NCBI GenBank assembly: GCA_013398615.1
Contig: VZSR01000520.1
Span: forward strand, 29,865,604-29,929,603
Reading direction: 5' to 3'
Length of the DNA stretch: 64,000 nucleotides
From: Brachypodius melanocephalos
Taxonomy: Eukaryota; Chordata; Aves; Passeriformes; Pycnonotidae
Below the pieces are notes generated by a model. That model was not told the DNA's origin and did not search any database. It was given only the letters and a program-made list of their open reading frames with translations. Positions 49,050-62,742 of this stretch are shown here, piece by piece. The position numbers and the translations under genes were made by a program. Each line of letters starts with the position of its first letter. Position 1 is the first letter of the stretch.

Positions 49050-52000
49050 CATTATTTCAAGTGTCCACAGTGTTTGAGGACTGATGTACCAAGGCTGGGT
49101 ACACTTACATACCAGCAAGGGCATACTTACTAGACAATCAGTGAAAATTTTAAATACACTGATGTACAGTAGGCCTTCATATTGGCATGGCTCACATAAA
49201 CCAAGGATGCACTTTGTCATTAGTATGGAAATTATCTACATTTGTATTAAGACAACAATCAGTTACGTGTGTGTGCATACATACTTATCTGGACTTACTT
49301 ATTTTCCATAAGGCAGTTGCTCACAACTAGGTAATGGGTACATAATTTATATTTCTAATGGAGAAATATCACTGTTGCATTAGGAAATCCTAGAATATCA
49401 GGAAAGTATGATGTAGAAATATCTGTACATTGGCCCCATTATTATTCTTTTTGCAACCGCATTTGGCCAATGTTAGAGGCATGACACTAAGCTAGTTGGA
49501 CCTTTGATTTTAAAAAATATTTTCGTTATTTCATTGCAACAATTGTGTCATATGATGAGCACTGAAACACATCCAGCCCTTATAGGAGATGCTCTTGGGA
49601 TGATGAGAGAAACAGTGTCACTGCTTGTACATGGATACACCAGTAGAGAAAAATACCAGAAGGACTTGGATCTACTTAATTAAAATTCTTTTTTTTTCTT
49701 TAATTGAAGAATGGTGTCATTGAATAGCTATACACTGTAATATGTAAGAGAGAGAATTATTTCCTCCTTACTTCTCCAGCTGGACAATATAGCACAGGGT
49801 ATTTAGCCCAGATTTTGTGAATCGTTACAGTGTGTTAGATTTTGATTTTCTGAAAATGTTAAAAGGAAAATAAACGAGGTTTTACATGAAGAGGGTTATC
49901 AGCTATTTCAAGTTCCTCCGGACATTCACTATTTATTTCAGAGGGCAAAGAAATAGCTTTTTGCTTAGTACTTTTGAAAATTATTAATTTGCTTAAGGAT
50001 TCCAGCTGGACCTAATTAGTCAGTAGTTAATGTGGTCATTTCTGTTTGTATAAGTGGGAATGATCAGACCATCTCACCTGTTGGATTCTGGTGTGCAGCA
50101 CTTTACAGTATATTTCAAAAACAGCATTTAGCTTAGCTCTATAGCTCCCTGACCTTTCTTTGAAGAATATTTGCAGGGATGAACAAGTAACACAAAAAAA
50201 GGCTTGTGATAATGGAACTTGTGGCAAATAGCACAGGGATAAAGCAGCAGGAAATGCTTGTTTCACCCTCCCATTGCACATTGCTCCCGCTGAAGCTCAA
50301 GAGAGGTGCAGATGCAATCTACTGACCAGCTGACATCACCATGTCAAACTCCTTTTAAAAGGTATCATGTAGGCCCAGGCCAGCTGCTGTTGTAACAACT
50401 TTTTTATAGGAGTTCTCCTTCCAAAGCCAGATTGTTAATTCGAAAACCCTTGATTTTGATTAAAGTATAGAATTGTTTGACAAATATATTCATAAATTCC
50501 AAGGTAGGACTGCAGAACTTCAAACACCAAGCAATAACTAAGAACTTTTAAATACCATTACCTACATTGCTGTTCCATGCTTGCTAAATTACCAGAAGAC
50601 TGTTAAGGTGTCTGATATCTATTACAGGATTATGTGAAGGTTTATTTAATGCATAAATGTAAACAAAGATATTCATCTATACTGCCTCTTCATTGTTAAA
50701 GATTCAGTTAAATATAACCTGCCTCTTGCAAGTATAATTTTTTTATATATTTTACATATAACTTTTATATTTTTAATTCACAGAATTATGCTAGTAGTAT
50801 AAAACTGAAAACTCTTTCCACTGCACAAGGAAGGGAGAATTCACATGCTCTTCATCTCATCACTGCTTCTTCCCAATGTCCAGGTGACTATAAAAATGCG
50901 TATTTCTTTCTGTAGGCATTTAGACTTCAGGGCATTTCCCAGTGTAATTTTATGCTAGTCTCAGGGTCAAGCATCCATATTTTGAGGTACATTTTTAATG
51001 ACTAACAAATGTCAAAGAGAACAGGTGTATCTGTTGGGTCTCATGAGGATGAGTCCAGTCTACTTCCATAAATCACTAAATGTGACTAATCCAATATTTG
51101 TAAGGAGTCTATCACTTTGATTATATACAACTCTCCTTGGAAAGCACAAAGATATAGCATCTACTACTCATATTTATACAGACTTAACAATTATCTCCAT
51201 GACTATTTTAATGAGTCAGCTGCCAAATAGTTCACTGTGATGTAATTATGCTCTATCTTAGTTTAGCATATATTTTGTATAAATTTCTATCAAGACAGGG
51301 ATTCATCAGTAACAGATTAAGCAGTGAGAAAATATTTGTAAATTGTATCATACAGTCAGGACAGATAAAAGAGAAAAAAATGCACTAAAGATGCAGAATT
51401 CAGACCTGATTAATATAAAACTTCAGACTGGAACTGAAGCTTAAATGTGTGCTGGAAGTTAAGCTCTGTCTGAACAGAAAGAGAGTATCATACCTAAGTG
51501 TATCAAAAATAGCACAGGTTGTCTTAAGAAAGTTTCAGCTCATAATTTCAAAACCTCACAAAATCCCAGTATATCCGCTTTCTTGATCTACCACACCCTT
51601 AATTTATATTAACCAGCATGACACAGCAGAATTAAGAATCACATCAATGTATGCCACTCTGGAAAACTGTATCCTTTTAAGTTTTTACTCAATCAGAAAA
51701 AATATGAAAGCAGGATAGATCTGAAGTGGTTAAATAGAATTGAAATGCCTTTGTGGCCTGTTTTACTGCCTTGGAAATGCCCTCTTCCAAATTCTGCTTG
51801 AGCACCCTGCCCTTAACAAGGTCCCTGAAATCCTGAACGGAGGTTGTAAGAACATCCTCATTTGCATCCCAGAACAGGCCTTAGAAACTGCCATCAGTCT
51901 TCCACTTTCAACTGAAAACATTGGCTTTTTCCTTGTCTCTCCCTCTGGAACATTTTAATTCTATAGCTATGTTATTTAACTTGGTAAAGCATTTGTTTGG

Positions 52001-53684
52001 GGAAGTACGTGGAATGAAAGACTTTATAGAAGTTAACATTCTATCCTATTGCCTCATACTTCTCCGAATAGATAATATCGTTGACACAAATGGCTGGACA
52101 AAAAAAAAAAAAAAGTCATGAGAACTAAAGATGTGTGGGCACTGAAATATTTCAAGAATTGAATAATGCTTTCCTTTCTCTGTTTAGTCTGACAGACAAC
52201 AATGTGTCGAACACTTTCAGACTGAATGATGGAGAAGATGAAAAAACATTTGAGAAATGCCTTTCTTATTTCAAATGCTTCACTTTGCCTTTCAAGAGTG
52301 TGTCCAAATTGGGCATAATATTTCTTTTACTAAGGGCAATGCATAAGCCTCATACATAGTCCTAGTCACAATCTAGTTCCATCTTTCCTCCTCTGCAAAT
52401 AATGACTGCAAGTTTAAACTGGTCTTTGGTTCTGCAGGAAACGTTATTTTATTGTAACTTCTAATTGTGAATTACAATTACATTTGTAATTGGAGAAGCC
52501 TGTGGTTTTTCTTAGCATGAGGAAATCTCTAGCATTTCTAGTAGCCAAAAACCTTCAGGCTTCTAGGAAATGTCCAGATTCCTTTAACAATGCAAGCTAG
52601 GGCCAGAATATTAAACTTCTCCTTGAATGAAGAGAGCAAGATCCTGCTCACAACAGAGAAGAGTTTGCCAGTGTAATTTTCTCAAAGATGAACTCTTAAT
52701 TTTGTAGAAGTTCATGAAACAGGAAGACAAAAATTTCATTTATATTTGTTTGTTGCAGGCCTGGCCTTCTCCAGCACAGACCATGTTGTTCTTACTGTGG
52801 GCAGTGGGAGTACCTGGACCCCCCAGTGCCTGGGAATTCAGCAACAGCCTGCAGCACCCCCTGCACCAGCCTTCCCCCACAGACCACCTGCAAAGTGAGC
52901 CCAGGGCAGAAGGTGGGGGTCTTCCCCACTCACTGAAGATACACAGAAAAGCAGCCAAAATGACAGACAAAAATTACATTTTACCAGTTGAAAACAACAA
53001 TAGCTGAAGATCAATCTCTGATGGATGTACTAGATTAGGATCTCCATCCTATGTAACCAAGCAGCAACCTACCTTATACCTCTTTTAGCATTACATTATA
53101 CATCTTTTAGCGTGTTCTATCTAAAGATAACACACTACCCTATAACAGTGATTTGTGTAATGATGTATGAAAACTCAAAAAGATTGAAGGACTTTGAATT
53201 AGTTCAAATCTCATGTTTTTAATATATAATATTTACCTGAGTCATGCTGAAAATTATATCTTCAGTTTCTCTAAAGCTCAAGTACAAACAAACGTTTTTG
53301 GAATACACATTTTCTGTGCTGCCTCTAAAAGCATCTTCCCTGAACTTGCAGATTCTGAATGAAATTGATACTTGCAATGCCATCAGCTAGCCCAGACAGA
53401 CCCAGATGGATGTTCTGAAATTTCATAGTCCAGAAAGCCTGCAGGGATGTCCCATGAGAAGAAATCTGGAAGTCATGAGAAATGTGCTAGAGACAGTAGT
53501 CTTAAGGTCCTCTGTCTATCTCAACTCAAGGACTTTCAGACATAGTGTAGTCAATTTTAAGGAAAATTCCCAGTAGAATAGGAAAATTTTAAGATTAAGA
53601 AATGGGAAATACCCGAAAAAATATGTGAATATAAATTACAGAACAAATATATTTTGTCCTTGATAGGTCATTTATTTTGCTGCA
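49050..53684. other. Intergenic DNA, no gene recognised
   Basis: AT-rich. A GC-richer patch at 52760-52930 follows TTTGTTTGTTGCAG and is open for 97 codons on the plus strand, but no protein family is recognisable. A 16-base A run lies near 52101-52116. No repeat was identified with confidence. Confidence 0.5.
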
Positions 53685-54230
53685 AAGAAGGACTTGGTGG
53701 TGCTGGTGAACATGTGCAAACAGCGAGCATTTGCAGCCCAGAAAGCCAACCATATCCTGGGCTGCAACAAAAGAATCCTGACCGACAGGGCAAGAGAGGT
53801 GATTCTGTCTCTCTATTCCACTCTCATGAGACCCCACCTGGAGTGCTGCATACAGCTCTGGATCCTCATGAGGCACAGGAAAGACAAGGACCTGTTGGAG
53901 CAAGTCCAGAGGAGGGCCCCAGAAATGAAACATCTCTCTTGTCAGGGTGGGCTGGAAGAGTTTGGGGCTTGGGAAGACCTTACTGAAGACTTTCAGTAGT
54001 TCAAGGGCATTTATTATAAAGATAAGGACAGCCTTCTGGGGTTTTAAACTGAAAGAGGGTGAGTTCAGACTAGATATAAGGAAGAACTTTTTATGAGAGT
54101 GGTGAAACCCTGGAGCAGGTTGTCCAGAGAAACTGTGGATGCCCCATTTCTGGAATAAAGGTCAGGGTGGTTCATTTCAGAGGCAGTTGGACGAGGCATC
54201 CCCTCCAATCCCAGCTATTCTGTGATTCTG
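53685..54230 (+). mobile_element. CR1 LINE 3' fragment (ORF2 C-terminus plus 3' UTR)
   Basis: The plus-strand frame within 53694-53999 gives the end of CR1 ORF2: NHILGCNKRILTDRAREVIL, YSTLMRPHLECCIQLWI, LLEQVQRRAPEMKHLS. The 3' UTR follows with GACTAGATATAAGGAAGAAC and ends CAGCTATTCTGTGATTCTG at 54230. The 5' part is missing, so it cannot move on its own. Confidence 0.92.
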
Positions 54231-57200
54231 TACTCTTAGCAGATCTTCCACATCAGAAATCCTACAGAAGCCAAAAAGGCTACAAGTTATTTTAAGAATC
54301 CCACTTCAGTCTGGCTAAGACTAATTTCCTAACACCCTCAATATATGTCAAGGATGTTACTATTCCACAATACCTTTTTTGTGTAAGTGTATTGTATTTG
54401 CAAGAGTTACATGGAAATACATCACCTTGCTTGAGAGATGTCTGAAAAAACAGCTGTTTTTCCTTTGCAGTGCAGCATGAAACAGGGACTGACTCAAGTT
54501 ATAGAAATTTTCCTTTCTAATAAAATTGAGGTTAGACACGGAAAATTCTCCCATGAACAAATGAGAGCTTGAAGCTTAATAGAAATATTTCAAAGAACTC
54601 GGGGAATTTGGCTATCCTATTCCTGAAGAAAAGGGGACTAAAAATAAAATAATACAATTGTATTTTCTTATTACCCCATTTGTAAAATTCTGAAAAATTT
54701 TCTTATGACCCCATCACTTTAAATTATTTAAAAATCCATGGGTAAATCCTATTTTTAAACAAAGACATTTTTTAAAAAATTTAGGTGGTGACAATATTTT
54801 AGACACTATTGTTACTTGCTACATGTGATCAGCTTTCAGTAGACTATACTTTGTTTTGATATGCCCATATGTACATTTCTGACACCTTAAAAGCAATGAT
54901 TACAATCATGATCTTTGTCGTTTCAGCAGCATTAACAGATTTTATAAGAAATACAGTGTTTTTATTTAAGGAACATTCTGTCCCCCAGAAGGAAATTGTT
55001 TGCTTTAAGGCAGGGACTTATAAAACAAGAAATCCAACACTTTTTTTTCCTGTCTGCTCCCCTAGCTCCACAGCAAGCCATGAAAGGACTGCGTCCTGAA
55101 ACAGGGGAGACCCTACACACAGCTTGTGCTTTAGTGGTTGCATAGGTCTACCCAGCAGATCTAAAAAGCCTTTTCCAGACTTCCAATGCTGGAAAAGACT
55201 CCCAGCGCTTTCTTGGCTTCACAGTAGGAGCCTGAGACCCCTTCCAGCAGGGTGGCAAAGCCCGGTCAGGCTGCAGACCTGGAGTGTGCAGCCCTACCCT
55301 GGAAATGCTCCTGCAGCTACCTAACCCAGAGCTGCAGATGCTGCCTGGCAGTGTTAAATCTGGCCAGGTTCAGAATCCAGGTCAGGCTCAAATTCTCTGT
55401 AAGTTTGTTAAAAATGAGACATTTTGGACAACACATTCAAGACTCAACAAAAAGGTATTTTTAAAGTAAATTCTTTTACTGTGCAATTCACAACAAATAC
55501 CAACTGTGAGTTAGCTCATTATATAAACAGCAAGGGATTGAATTTTGGCTACCTTCAGTAACTCAGTCTATTGCTCTTTCTAAGGAGAATATCAGTCTCT
55601 AGTGAGATGCTAATTAAGCTTCCTGTTTCTCTTGATACCTATGTGAATGTTACCATACTGTCAGGTTTTTTGGGTTTTTTACAGTCACTAATAGATATTC
55701 TCACAAAGGCCTCTAACACAGGAAAACAATTATCCCCATTTTGGAGCCAAAGTACAAAACACTGGCTGTAATGTACATGGTTGGTAAAGGGTATTTGTGG
55801 ATGCACCAGAGCATTAACCTGATTTTTGAGTTCCTACTCCAATCTGCTTTGCTGACTTTAGAACTTCTGTTCTCATCCTTTTTTCTCCTTACTGTAACAG
55901 TACAGTCTCAATGCCACATGTTTGTCTTTCAGCTGCATCTATTTAATTATGAGTCAGTATCCCAAAAGAAGAACAAAGTGATTATACTGCAATGCGAGTT
56001 TTCAGAATGTTTATCTGGTTATAGATATATGAATGAAAATAATGTTTGAGCATATAAATAGAAAATTAGAGCTTTATTGTGGCTTCTTTGAAAGCCTGGA
56101 ATGCATCTGAGAAGACACAAACGGAAACCAAAAAAAAGTCTTTATTCCAGCTGATAAATGTTTGTTCTCTCAATTCTTAAATCTGTGGCAGAAAGGCTAA
56201 TGAAACAAGCCCACCAGTAGTAGCTAAATATATTAATTTAACTTTTATATTGAACATAAGAATATTTTTTTTAAATAGGGGGTTTTAAGGTGTTTAATTA
56301 ATCAGCATATAGATGAAAATAGGCAAGAATTATGTGTATTAAATGCTGAATTATTCTGAGAATGAATACTATAATTTCTTCCCTTTTTTGCCAGAAATGT
56401 TACATTTTTTTCTTTTGCTAGCTGAACGTGGATTTTGAAATAGACTCAATTCCTACAGAGCTGCTTCTGTGGGTCAGAAAAATATAAATTATGGTCTCAG
56501 ACCATCTTCTTTCATTACACAGTGATTCTCCAACAAATGAAGAGCCACCTCGAGGGACTTTCCAGACCCTTTTCTTGTGAGTGTGGGTTCAATTATCCCA
56601 TACACCACTAGCAGTATCTCCAAAACCTAGGAAAGTTTATTCTCATTCTTAGTGCGAGATTAGAGGTATATAGAGGACATCCAGAAAAGATAAAGAGCCA
56701 AAGAGCCGAGGTGGATCTGACATGACTTTGTAGGTGTTTGCACTTTAGTAACTTCAGTACAAGTTTAATTCCCAATTCTATCCTCTCAAAGTTTTTTGGG
56801 GAGACAAGGACATCGTTGCCACGTGTAGGGTGGGAGTGGTTATGGAGCTCCAGCCCCATCCCTCCTCGGTGACTCTCAGTGCTCCACTTGCCTGTAATGC
56901 AGGACATTTAGAAGCAGAACCTTTTGTTCTAGGCGAGGAAGGGCTACAGTAAACCCTAATCCTTTGTTTTTGGCATCACAAGAGTATCCACAGCAACTAA
57001 ATGTGATGTGATACAGAAAGGAATGTGACTTCAAGTGCCAGCAGCTGGTGAATGCCTGAGGTGCAAAAATCCTGTTGTGATGTGGATACCCCCAGCAATG
57101 CCATATGCATGAAGCAAATGAAATACACACATCTGAAATACTGAAGAAGGTTGGGTTTTGGCAAGTGTTATTTCTGCCTCAGACTTCAGTCTTCAGTCAC

Positions 57201-57382
57201 TTTAGTCACCACAACAAAATACTTCAAGGGAGCCAAAGATGGGAATGAAGTCCTCCAGGCACCTCTGTCAGTCACTGAATAGCTATTTATTTAAGAGTTC
57301 AGTAAGAAATATAAGTAACTACATCAAATTTCTGCATTTCCCATTGTGTTTTCAGAGCTCATGTATTGTCTGTGTTGAATAA
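54231..57382. other. Intergenic DNA, no gene recognised
   Basis: It contains a plus-strand segment with strong splice-like borders (55066-55398) but no continuous frame. A weak MIR-like trace is seen near 55700-55780 (AATTATCCCCATTTTGGAG). Nothing else stands out. Confidence 0.45.
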
Positions 57383-57480
57383 ACAATGCAGATGAGAAAA
57401 CCGAGGACAAACCCGTAGTGTGGAGAGCAGTAAACTGCTTACAAATTGGCCCTAGAACTTTGGATTTGGGAAAGTTCTTT
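57383..57480 (+). repeat. Possible MIR-like relic
   Basis: GCAGATGAGAAAACCGAGGA, then AGCAGTAAACTGCTTACAA and CTTTGGATTTGGGAA, follows the MIR core order (gatgaggaaactgagg..aagtgacttgccc..gggatt) with many changes. Confidence 0.45.
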
Positions 57481-57544
57481 TCCCAGACTCACCTCAGATT
57501 TGCCTTAAGAGTATGACAAAGACCTTTTTGTTTTGTCTTTAGAA

Positions 57545-57625
57545 TACCTAGCACAATGGGGCCCTGATCCATGACTGCAGCCTCTGGGCACTGCCACAGT
57601 ACAAACAAATAACAATAGCTTGCAG
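57545..57625 (+). repeat. Ancient amniote repeat 3' end (CCTAGCACAATGGGGCCCTG motif)
   Basis: The segment contains CCTAGCACAATGGGGCCCTG, then CAGCCTCTGGGCACTGCC and ACAAACAAATAACAA. This word order recurs in old reptile and bird LINE/SINE 3' ends, and a diverged second copy is at 16334-16400. The family name is not certain. Confidence 0.6.
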
Positions 57626-58019
57626 CCAAAGACATTGCTGAGAATTGCTTAGTAGGCAAGCAAGCTTCTTATAGAAGTGTGTGCTCTGAGCACTTGCTCA
57701 GTTCACAGAGCCTGGGTTTTCAGAGCACTCTTTGTTGAGAAAAGCAACTGTTGGAAATATCCTCTTGACCCTGAATCAGGGCCAAGAAGCTAGAAGATAT
57801 TAGAGCCACTTTTCTGTACATATTACATCACTGAATGAGTCTTCCAGGATGTGAGTTTGGTGTGTGTTTGCTCCAATGTCACAACACTTAAGTAAAACAC
57901 CTGTAGCAAACACATAGTAGGAAATAATTACACTACACATCTACCTATTTATGTAGTGCATAAACAGACACAACTGGAAAAAAAAAATCCGCCGTTTCAG
58001 GCATTGGGCTGGTACACTG

Positions 58020-58165
58020 AAAACATGCACCTGTCTCCTGGCTCTGGCACAGATATTTGCATGCCCTTTGGCAATTCACGTCTTTCTTTTCCTCCTTAAA
58101 ACAAAAGGAAAACAAGAATACTTCTCCCACCTCACAAGCATCATAAGGATTTCCAAGCACTCTTA
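58020..58165 (-). repeat. MIR-like ancient SINE relic
   Basis: The plus strand gives TGCATGCCCTTTGGCAATTC, TTCCTCCTTAAAACAAAAGG, ACTTCTCCCACCTCACAAGC and ATCATAAGGATT, matching the reversed MIR order, including its cttacctcac..gaggatt end. Confidence 0.6.
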
Positions 58166-61100
58166 AACATTCACATGCTGTGTGATGAAGCCAGGGAGAT
58201 ATGGAGAAATTTAGACAAGTCCATCATTGAATTTGGGATGAGAACTCAAGCTGAAGATACAAGGAAAATAATTCTCAGGTTGCATGTCTTCCACTGCATT
58301 TTTCCACCTAAATATGGGTGGGTCTGGCTTCAAAAGTATTACAGCCTTTCAGTAATTCCCCAGCTCCACTGGATTTTGTATTTCTTCAATAGTTAGAAAA
58401 CAATGCCAGTTTTAATGTGCCCAGATTGTGTGAAAGCTGAGCAATAATCCTGACTTTAGAAAAACATGACTGTCTTTCTTTGTCTAGGTCTGTTACCACA
58501 GGGAGAATATCCAACATATATTTTCCAGATCATTAGACATATTACACACCAAGTCTAACACAAGTTTTTTTTAGTTAAATGGTATCAGTAAAGCCCCTTT
58601 CTGGAGTTCCTTTACTACTGAGTGTAAGCCAGCACAGACAGGGTAGGGCTGCACTTTGGTTCTTGCACTTCAGTTTTGCCAGTTTTTCATGTGAACAAAA
58701 CTCTGTCTTGATATTAGATTTTAGACCATGACTCTTGTTTATTTCTATCCAGAACAAAGTCTGTAGACAAAGTCAATATATTTTATCAGATTAACTAGCA
58801 GCCAAGTTTTCAGGCACACAGGTCATTCTTCATGCCTCTTTTTTCATTCTCTGCCATTGTAGGCCTCACCTGACTTAGTAATTTCTTACAGACAAAAGAA
58901 GACTTCCCAGGAAAGTCATTCCCTTTGCTGCATCTGCCATCCACTGGGACGAAAAGATGAAAACATGGCAAACATCTCTTCCCTATAAAAGAAACGTAGA
59001 AATGCAGAGATACAGGTGGGCCAGCCTGTCCAACAGTGCACACAGGCTCAGCTGTATAATGGGGTAGCACCATCCTTGCTCTAAGCACAGTTTTTCACTT
59101 TCTTGCACAAGAAATTTCTCACATGAAAATCTATGAGCTTTGTTTATTCTGTTCTCTCTTACATCAAGACTTCTTTAGAGCGTATGCATATATACAAAAC
59201 AATTTTTTCCTCTTTTACCAAAAAGACACCAAAGCTGTGGTTTTAGTCCCAGCAGTCAGCTGTTTTCCCACCCATCCAGCAGTTCTTACTGTCTCCCAAT
59301 TATTTATTTCACAATGGAGGTATCTAGATTGATTTTTGTGGGGGTATCCTGCGTTCCTCTGGAGTTCTCCCCATCATTTGTGTTCTGCAGAGAACAATTC
59401 AAGTGTTTTCAGCATGTTCAGGCAGCATATGAGGACCCTGCTTATCAGCAGAGTTAAGGCCAACCACAATGGCCATGGGCCACAAACCTCACTGGTAGAA
59501 GTGGGGAGCTGCAATGGCACTCCTCTTGCAGGGGGACCTGCCCCACTGGGTAGCAGAAACTTCTGGCAGCATTTGTGCCTCTCATACTAGAGGCAGAGGA
59601 TAAAAAAGTACAGGAAGAAAGTAAGGTTCTAACCTGTCTCTTGAATATAGAATGGAAAGGAACTTCAATATAGTCTTCAATATATGTCTTCCATACAGTC
59701 ACAGGGGTAACAACTGGCACAAAATGCAGACATTCAGGGGGAGAATTAGAGTATAAGAGCAGCTTTAGCAGTTTAAAAGACACAGCACCATTAATGGTCT
59801 TTTTTCAGTCAGACCCAATTACAACTGTTTACAGAGTCCTTTCTCTTTCCCTCAGAGGCTTTGGCTGAATTCCCATTATTTCCGGGACCAAACCCAATTA
59901 TGCCACTGACCACAGCATTCTGACTGCTTTTTGCAATTCCATGGCAAGGACAGGGAACTCCCAGAAACAAGAAAGGGATTGATTTTCTCCACACTGTACC
60001 TGGAAACAGCTTCCAAAGCAACAGGTTATGCCAAATAACTATGCCTCAGAGCAGCCAATTAATTTGTGCAATTCTAGATTACAACTAAGACTATTCCTTA
60101 TCTTTTCTTTTTGAAAAGCATTTTTTTCCAGGTAAAAAATATTGGCAGACTTTCCCATCGGGTGAAATTTCAGAGCTCTGTATTTTTATGAACACAGTAC
60201 TAGGAGACAATTAAAAGGTGGTGAGCTGGGGGGAAAAGGTGTCAGGAGTAAAGTCAGATATAACAGGTTAAACTTACAAAGCACTTGTACATACCAGGGA
60301 AACCTTCAGTTCTTAGAAAAACTCATGCTATCCCAGGTCTGACCCATCCTAGCAAATGTGCTTACTCACACTGGCAGAAAACGTGTTTGAAATGCACTGC
60401 AAGATGATTTATTGACATATTCCATACCATCATTTCAGTTTATATCAGCATTCAGACAGGCTGATCTCTCCTACTCAAGATTATTATCAGCTTTTCTGTC
60501 ATTGTAGAGTACCATAAGATATTGGCAACCAAGGAAAAATACACAGGACAGAATAGAAACTCTCCCTCGAAAAAACCAGTTGAGAGTCCTATGTGAGTAT
60601 AAGGCAATTCAGTAAGTACAGAGCAGGCACAGCAGCATGTGACAGCTGCAGAAGGAATGCCCTGTGGAACAGATAGCATTTCTGGAGGGCTTAGTCACAG
60701 CAAAGTGAGGTGAGAATTGTAAGAACTAGCAATTCTATGTGAGCCCTTTGGCAAACTCTGAAAAGAAGACACTTTGAGGGACTAGGTTATGAAAAATGCA
60801 ACTACTGGCTAAAATTAACCCAAGTATGTGCAAGCCAGCAGGTAAGTAATGTTAGTTTTTATGCAACATATAAGAAATGCATAAAGGTCTTCGAGCACAT
60901 AGGGCGAGTATGGGAACATTTAATAATATTCAAGTCTTCTAATCAGATCAAGGAAAATGTCATCACATCAAACATGGATGCTTTTCAGATGGGAAAAAAA
61001 TGAGCATTTGCCAATTAACCATATCAGGGACTCTTCCTCCAAATTTTACCTAGCTGAAGTTAACTTTGTGATTTACCTTACAAGGCACAGCACTTTTGGA

Positions 61101-62742
61101 AAACTACTACCATCACAAACACGGTCAAGGCTTCACAATCAACTGCAGCATCTTGAAATCTAGTCTCATTACACAATTTTGATTTTTCTCATTCTGAAAG
61201 CTAGTCTGACAAAGTTAAATGCAAAGACAAAGGCAGACAGTATCTTCTCTTCCATGAGTATGTCCCAAGAAAGTTTTAAACTGTTAATGAAGTGTGCATT
61301 CTCTTCCACTGAGTTGTTTGGGGTGTTTTTATTTGCGGGGTGGGGGGGTGGGGAGAGTTCGTTCGTTTTAGTTTTGTTTGGTTGTGGTTTTGTTTGGTTG
61401 GGGTTTTTTTGGGTTTTTTGTAGTTCCTAAATCTCATTTTACTTACTCAGCAGCCACCTTCTACTATTTTTGTCTGCACTCAGAAGCCAACACCCTGCAC
61501 AGTCCTAGATCTGGCCATCATAAAATGATTCAGTCATCCCAGCCCAGGATTCAGAGCTGAATTTCTTGGAAGTCTAGGCCTTGAAGGCCTAATGCTTCAA
61601 CAATTAATCATTTTTTTCCAGAGATTAGGAAATCCTCTGAAGAACCCTAATCCAACTAAACACTTAAGTAGGTGCCCTACTTTCAACATGAATCTCCTTT
61701 GTTGAGTGGAAAAAAGAAATACATAGGAGAGTATACTTGAAGGCCAGAAAGGAAACCTGAAAGATGAGGCTGGAATAAGGCACAAGATTCTGACTCCTAT
61801 TTGCACATGAAAAGTATTCATTCACTACAAGTTTCTCCAATTACTTCGTTAATAAGCAGCACTGAAAGGAAAATATAAAAATACACAATAGCCTTCTATT
61901 GGCTCCTGGATTTAGTCAGACTAGATCTCACAGAAATCTGAAAAGAACAAAGCAGGTCATTCTTTGATGAATTCTCGCCTTTTTCCAAAGAGAAGTCACC
62001 GTTTGTATAAATAACGGGGATTTATTTTCTCTGGCCTGATTTTGAGGATTTCTAGTAGGCACAGGAATATCGTGCCTACATTACAGTATCATTGTAATCA
62101 ACAGCGACAGCAGCACATCAGTTTACTGGTAATATTGCTGAGGTAGTGAGCTGCTATAGCCTAAAGTACAGCATTGCTCACCTGGATGGGCTTGTGCATT
62201 CCACCGTTACACAGTATGTGGCCAAGTATTTTGTCATATGAAACTGCTTGAGATGGAAAAATATAAATGCTGCTTCTCAAAGCTGCAGAGAACTGCAGAT
62301 TACTCCGCTCTGCACCTGTTTCCAAGCAAAAATCAAGCTCTTCATGCTGTAACACTCTCCCAAGTAACTGTATGGAAGTGATAACCCTTATCTGCTTTCT
62401 CCACATCTGCATTCCTATAATTTTCTTTTCTTGCTCTGTGACCTGCCTTCCCTTGTTTTTCTGGTCTTCTTTTTCATCACTCCTTTTTGCTTCAGTTAAA
62501 AGCAAAGAAATGTACACATTTCCATTCTTCAAGCTTTTGCACATTTTGTGACCAGAGGCTCTATGACTAAAGCAACATTCATGTGCCTCCATAGCTGCAA
62601 GGTCAAATACTTCGAAAGAATTTGAAAAGGAATGACTAAGTTTTGTGGTTTAGGAATGGTATTTTCCAATTTAGAGTTCCCAGTGAAACACTCCAAACCA
62701 TGCGCTGCTCATTCACTGTCCACCTACCCTTCCTCCTTCCCC
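58166..62742. other. Intergenic DNA, no gene recognised
   Basis: Short open frames only. A 143-aa minus-strand frame at 62161-62592 is rich in K, E and Q in its middle but matches nothing I know. A G/T-rich tract lies at 61318-61425. Confidence 0.5.
61318..61425 (+). repeat. G/T-rich low-complexity tract with quadruplex potential
   Basis: GGGG, T, seven G, T, GGGG at 61337-61353 gives enough G for a quadruplex. It is followed by (TTTG)n and GGTTTTTT runs. It is a simple-sequence tract, not a gene. Confidence 0.7.

Noticed and set aside
51740..52121. Open frames followed by a run of A, considered as a processed retrocopy
   Set aside because: There is no polyadenylation signal before the A run, no target duplication seen and no recognisable parent gene.
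52714..53007. Plus-strand frame after an acceptor-like TTTGTTTGTTGCAG
   Set aside because: No protein family is recognisable and no matching donor or neighbouring exon was found.
62161..62592. Minus-strand open frame of 143 codons with a K/E/Q-rich middle, considered as a CEP128 exon
   Set aside because: I see no coiled-coil heptads or family sequence I can vouch for, and no clear exon borders.
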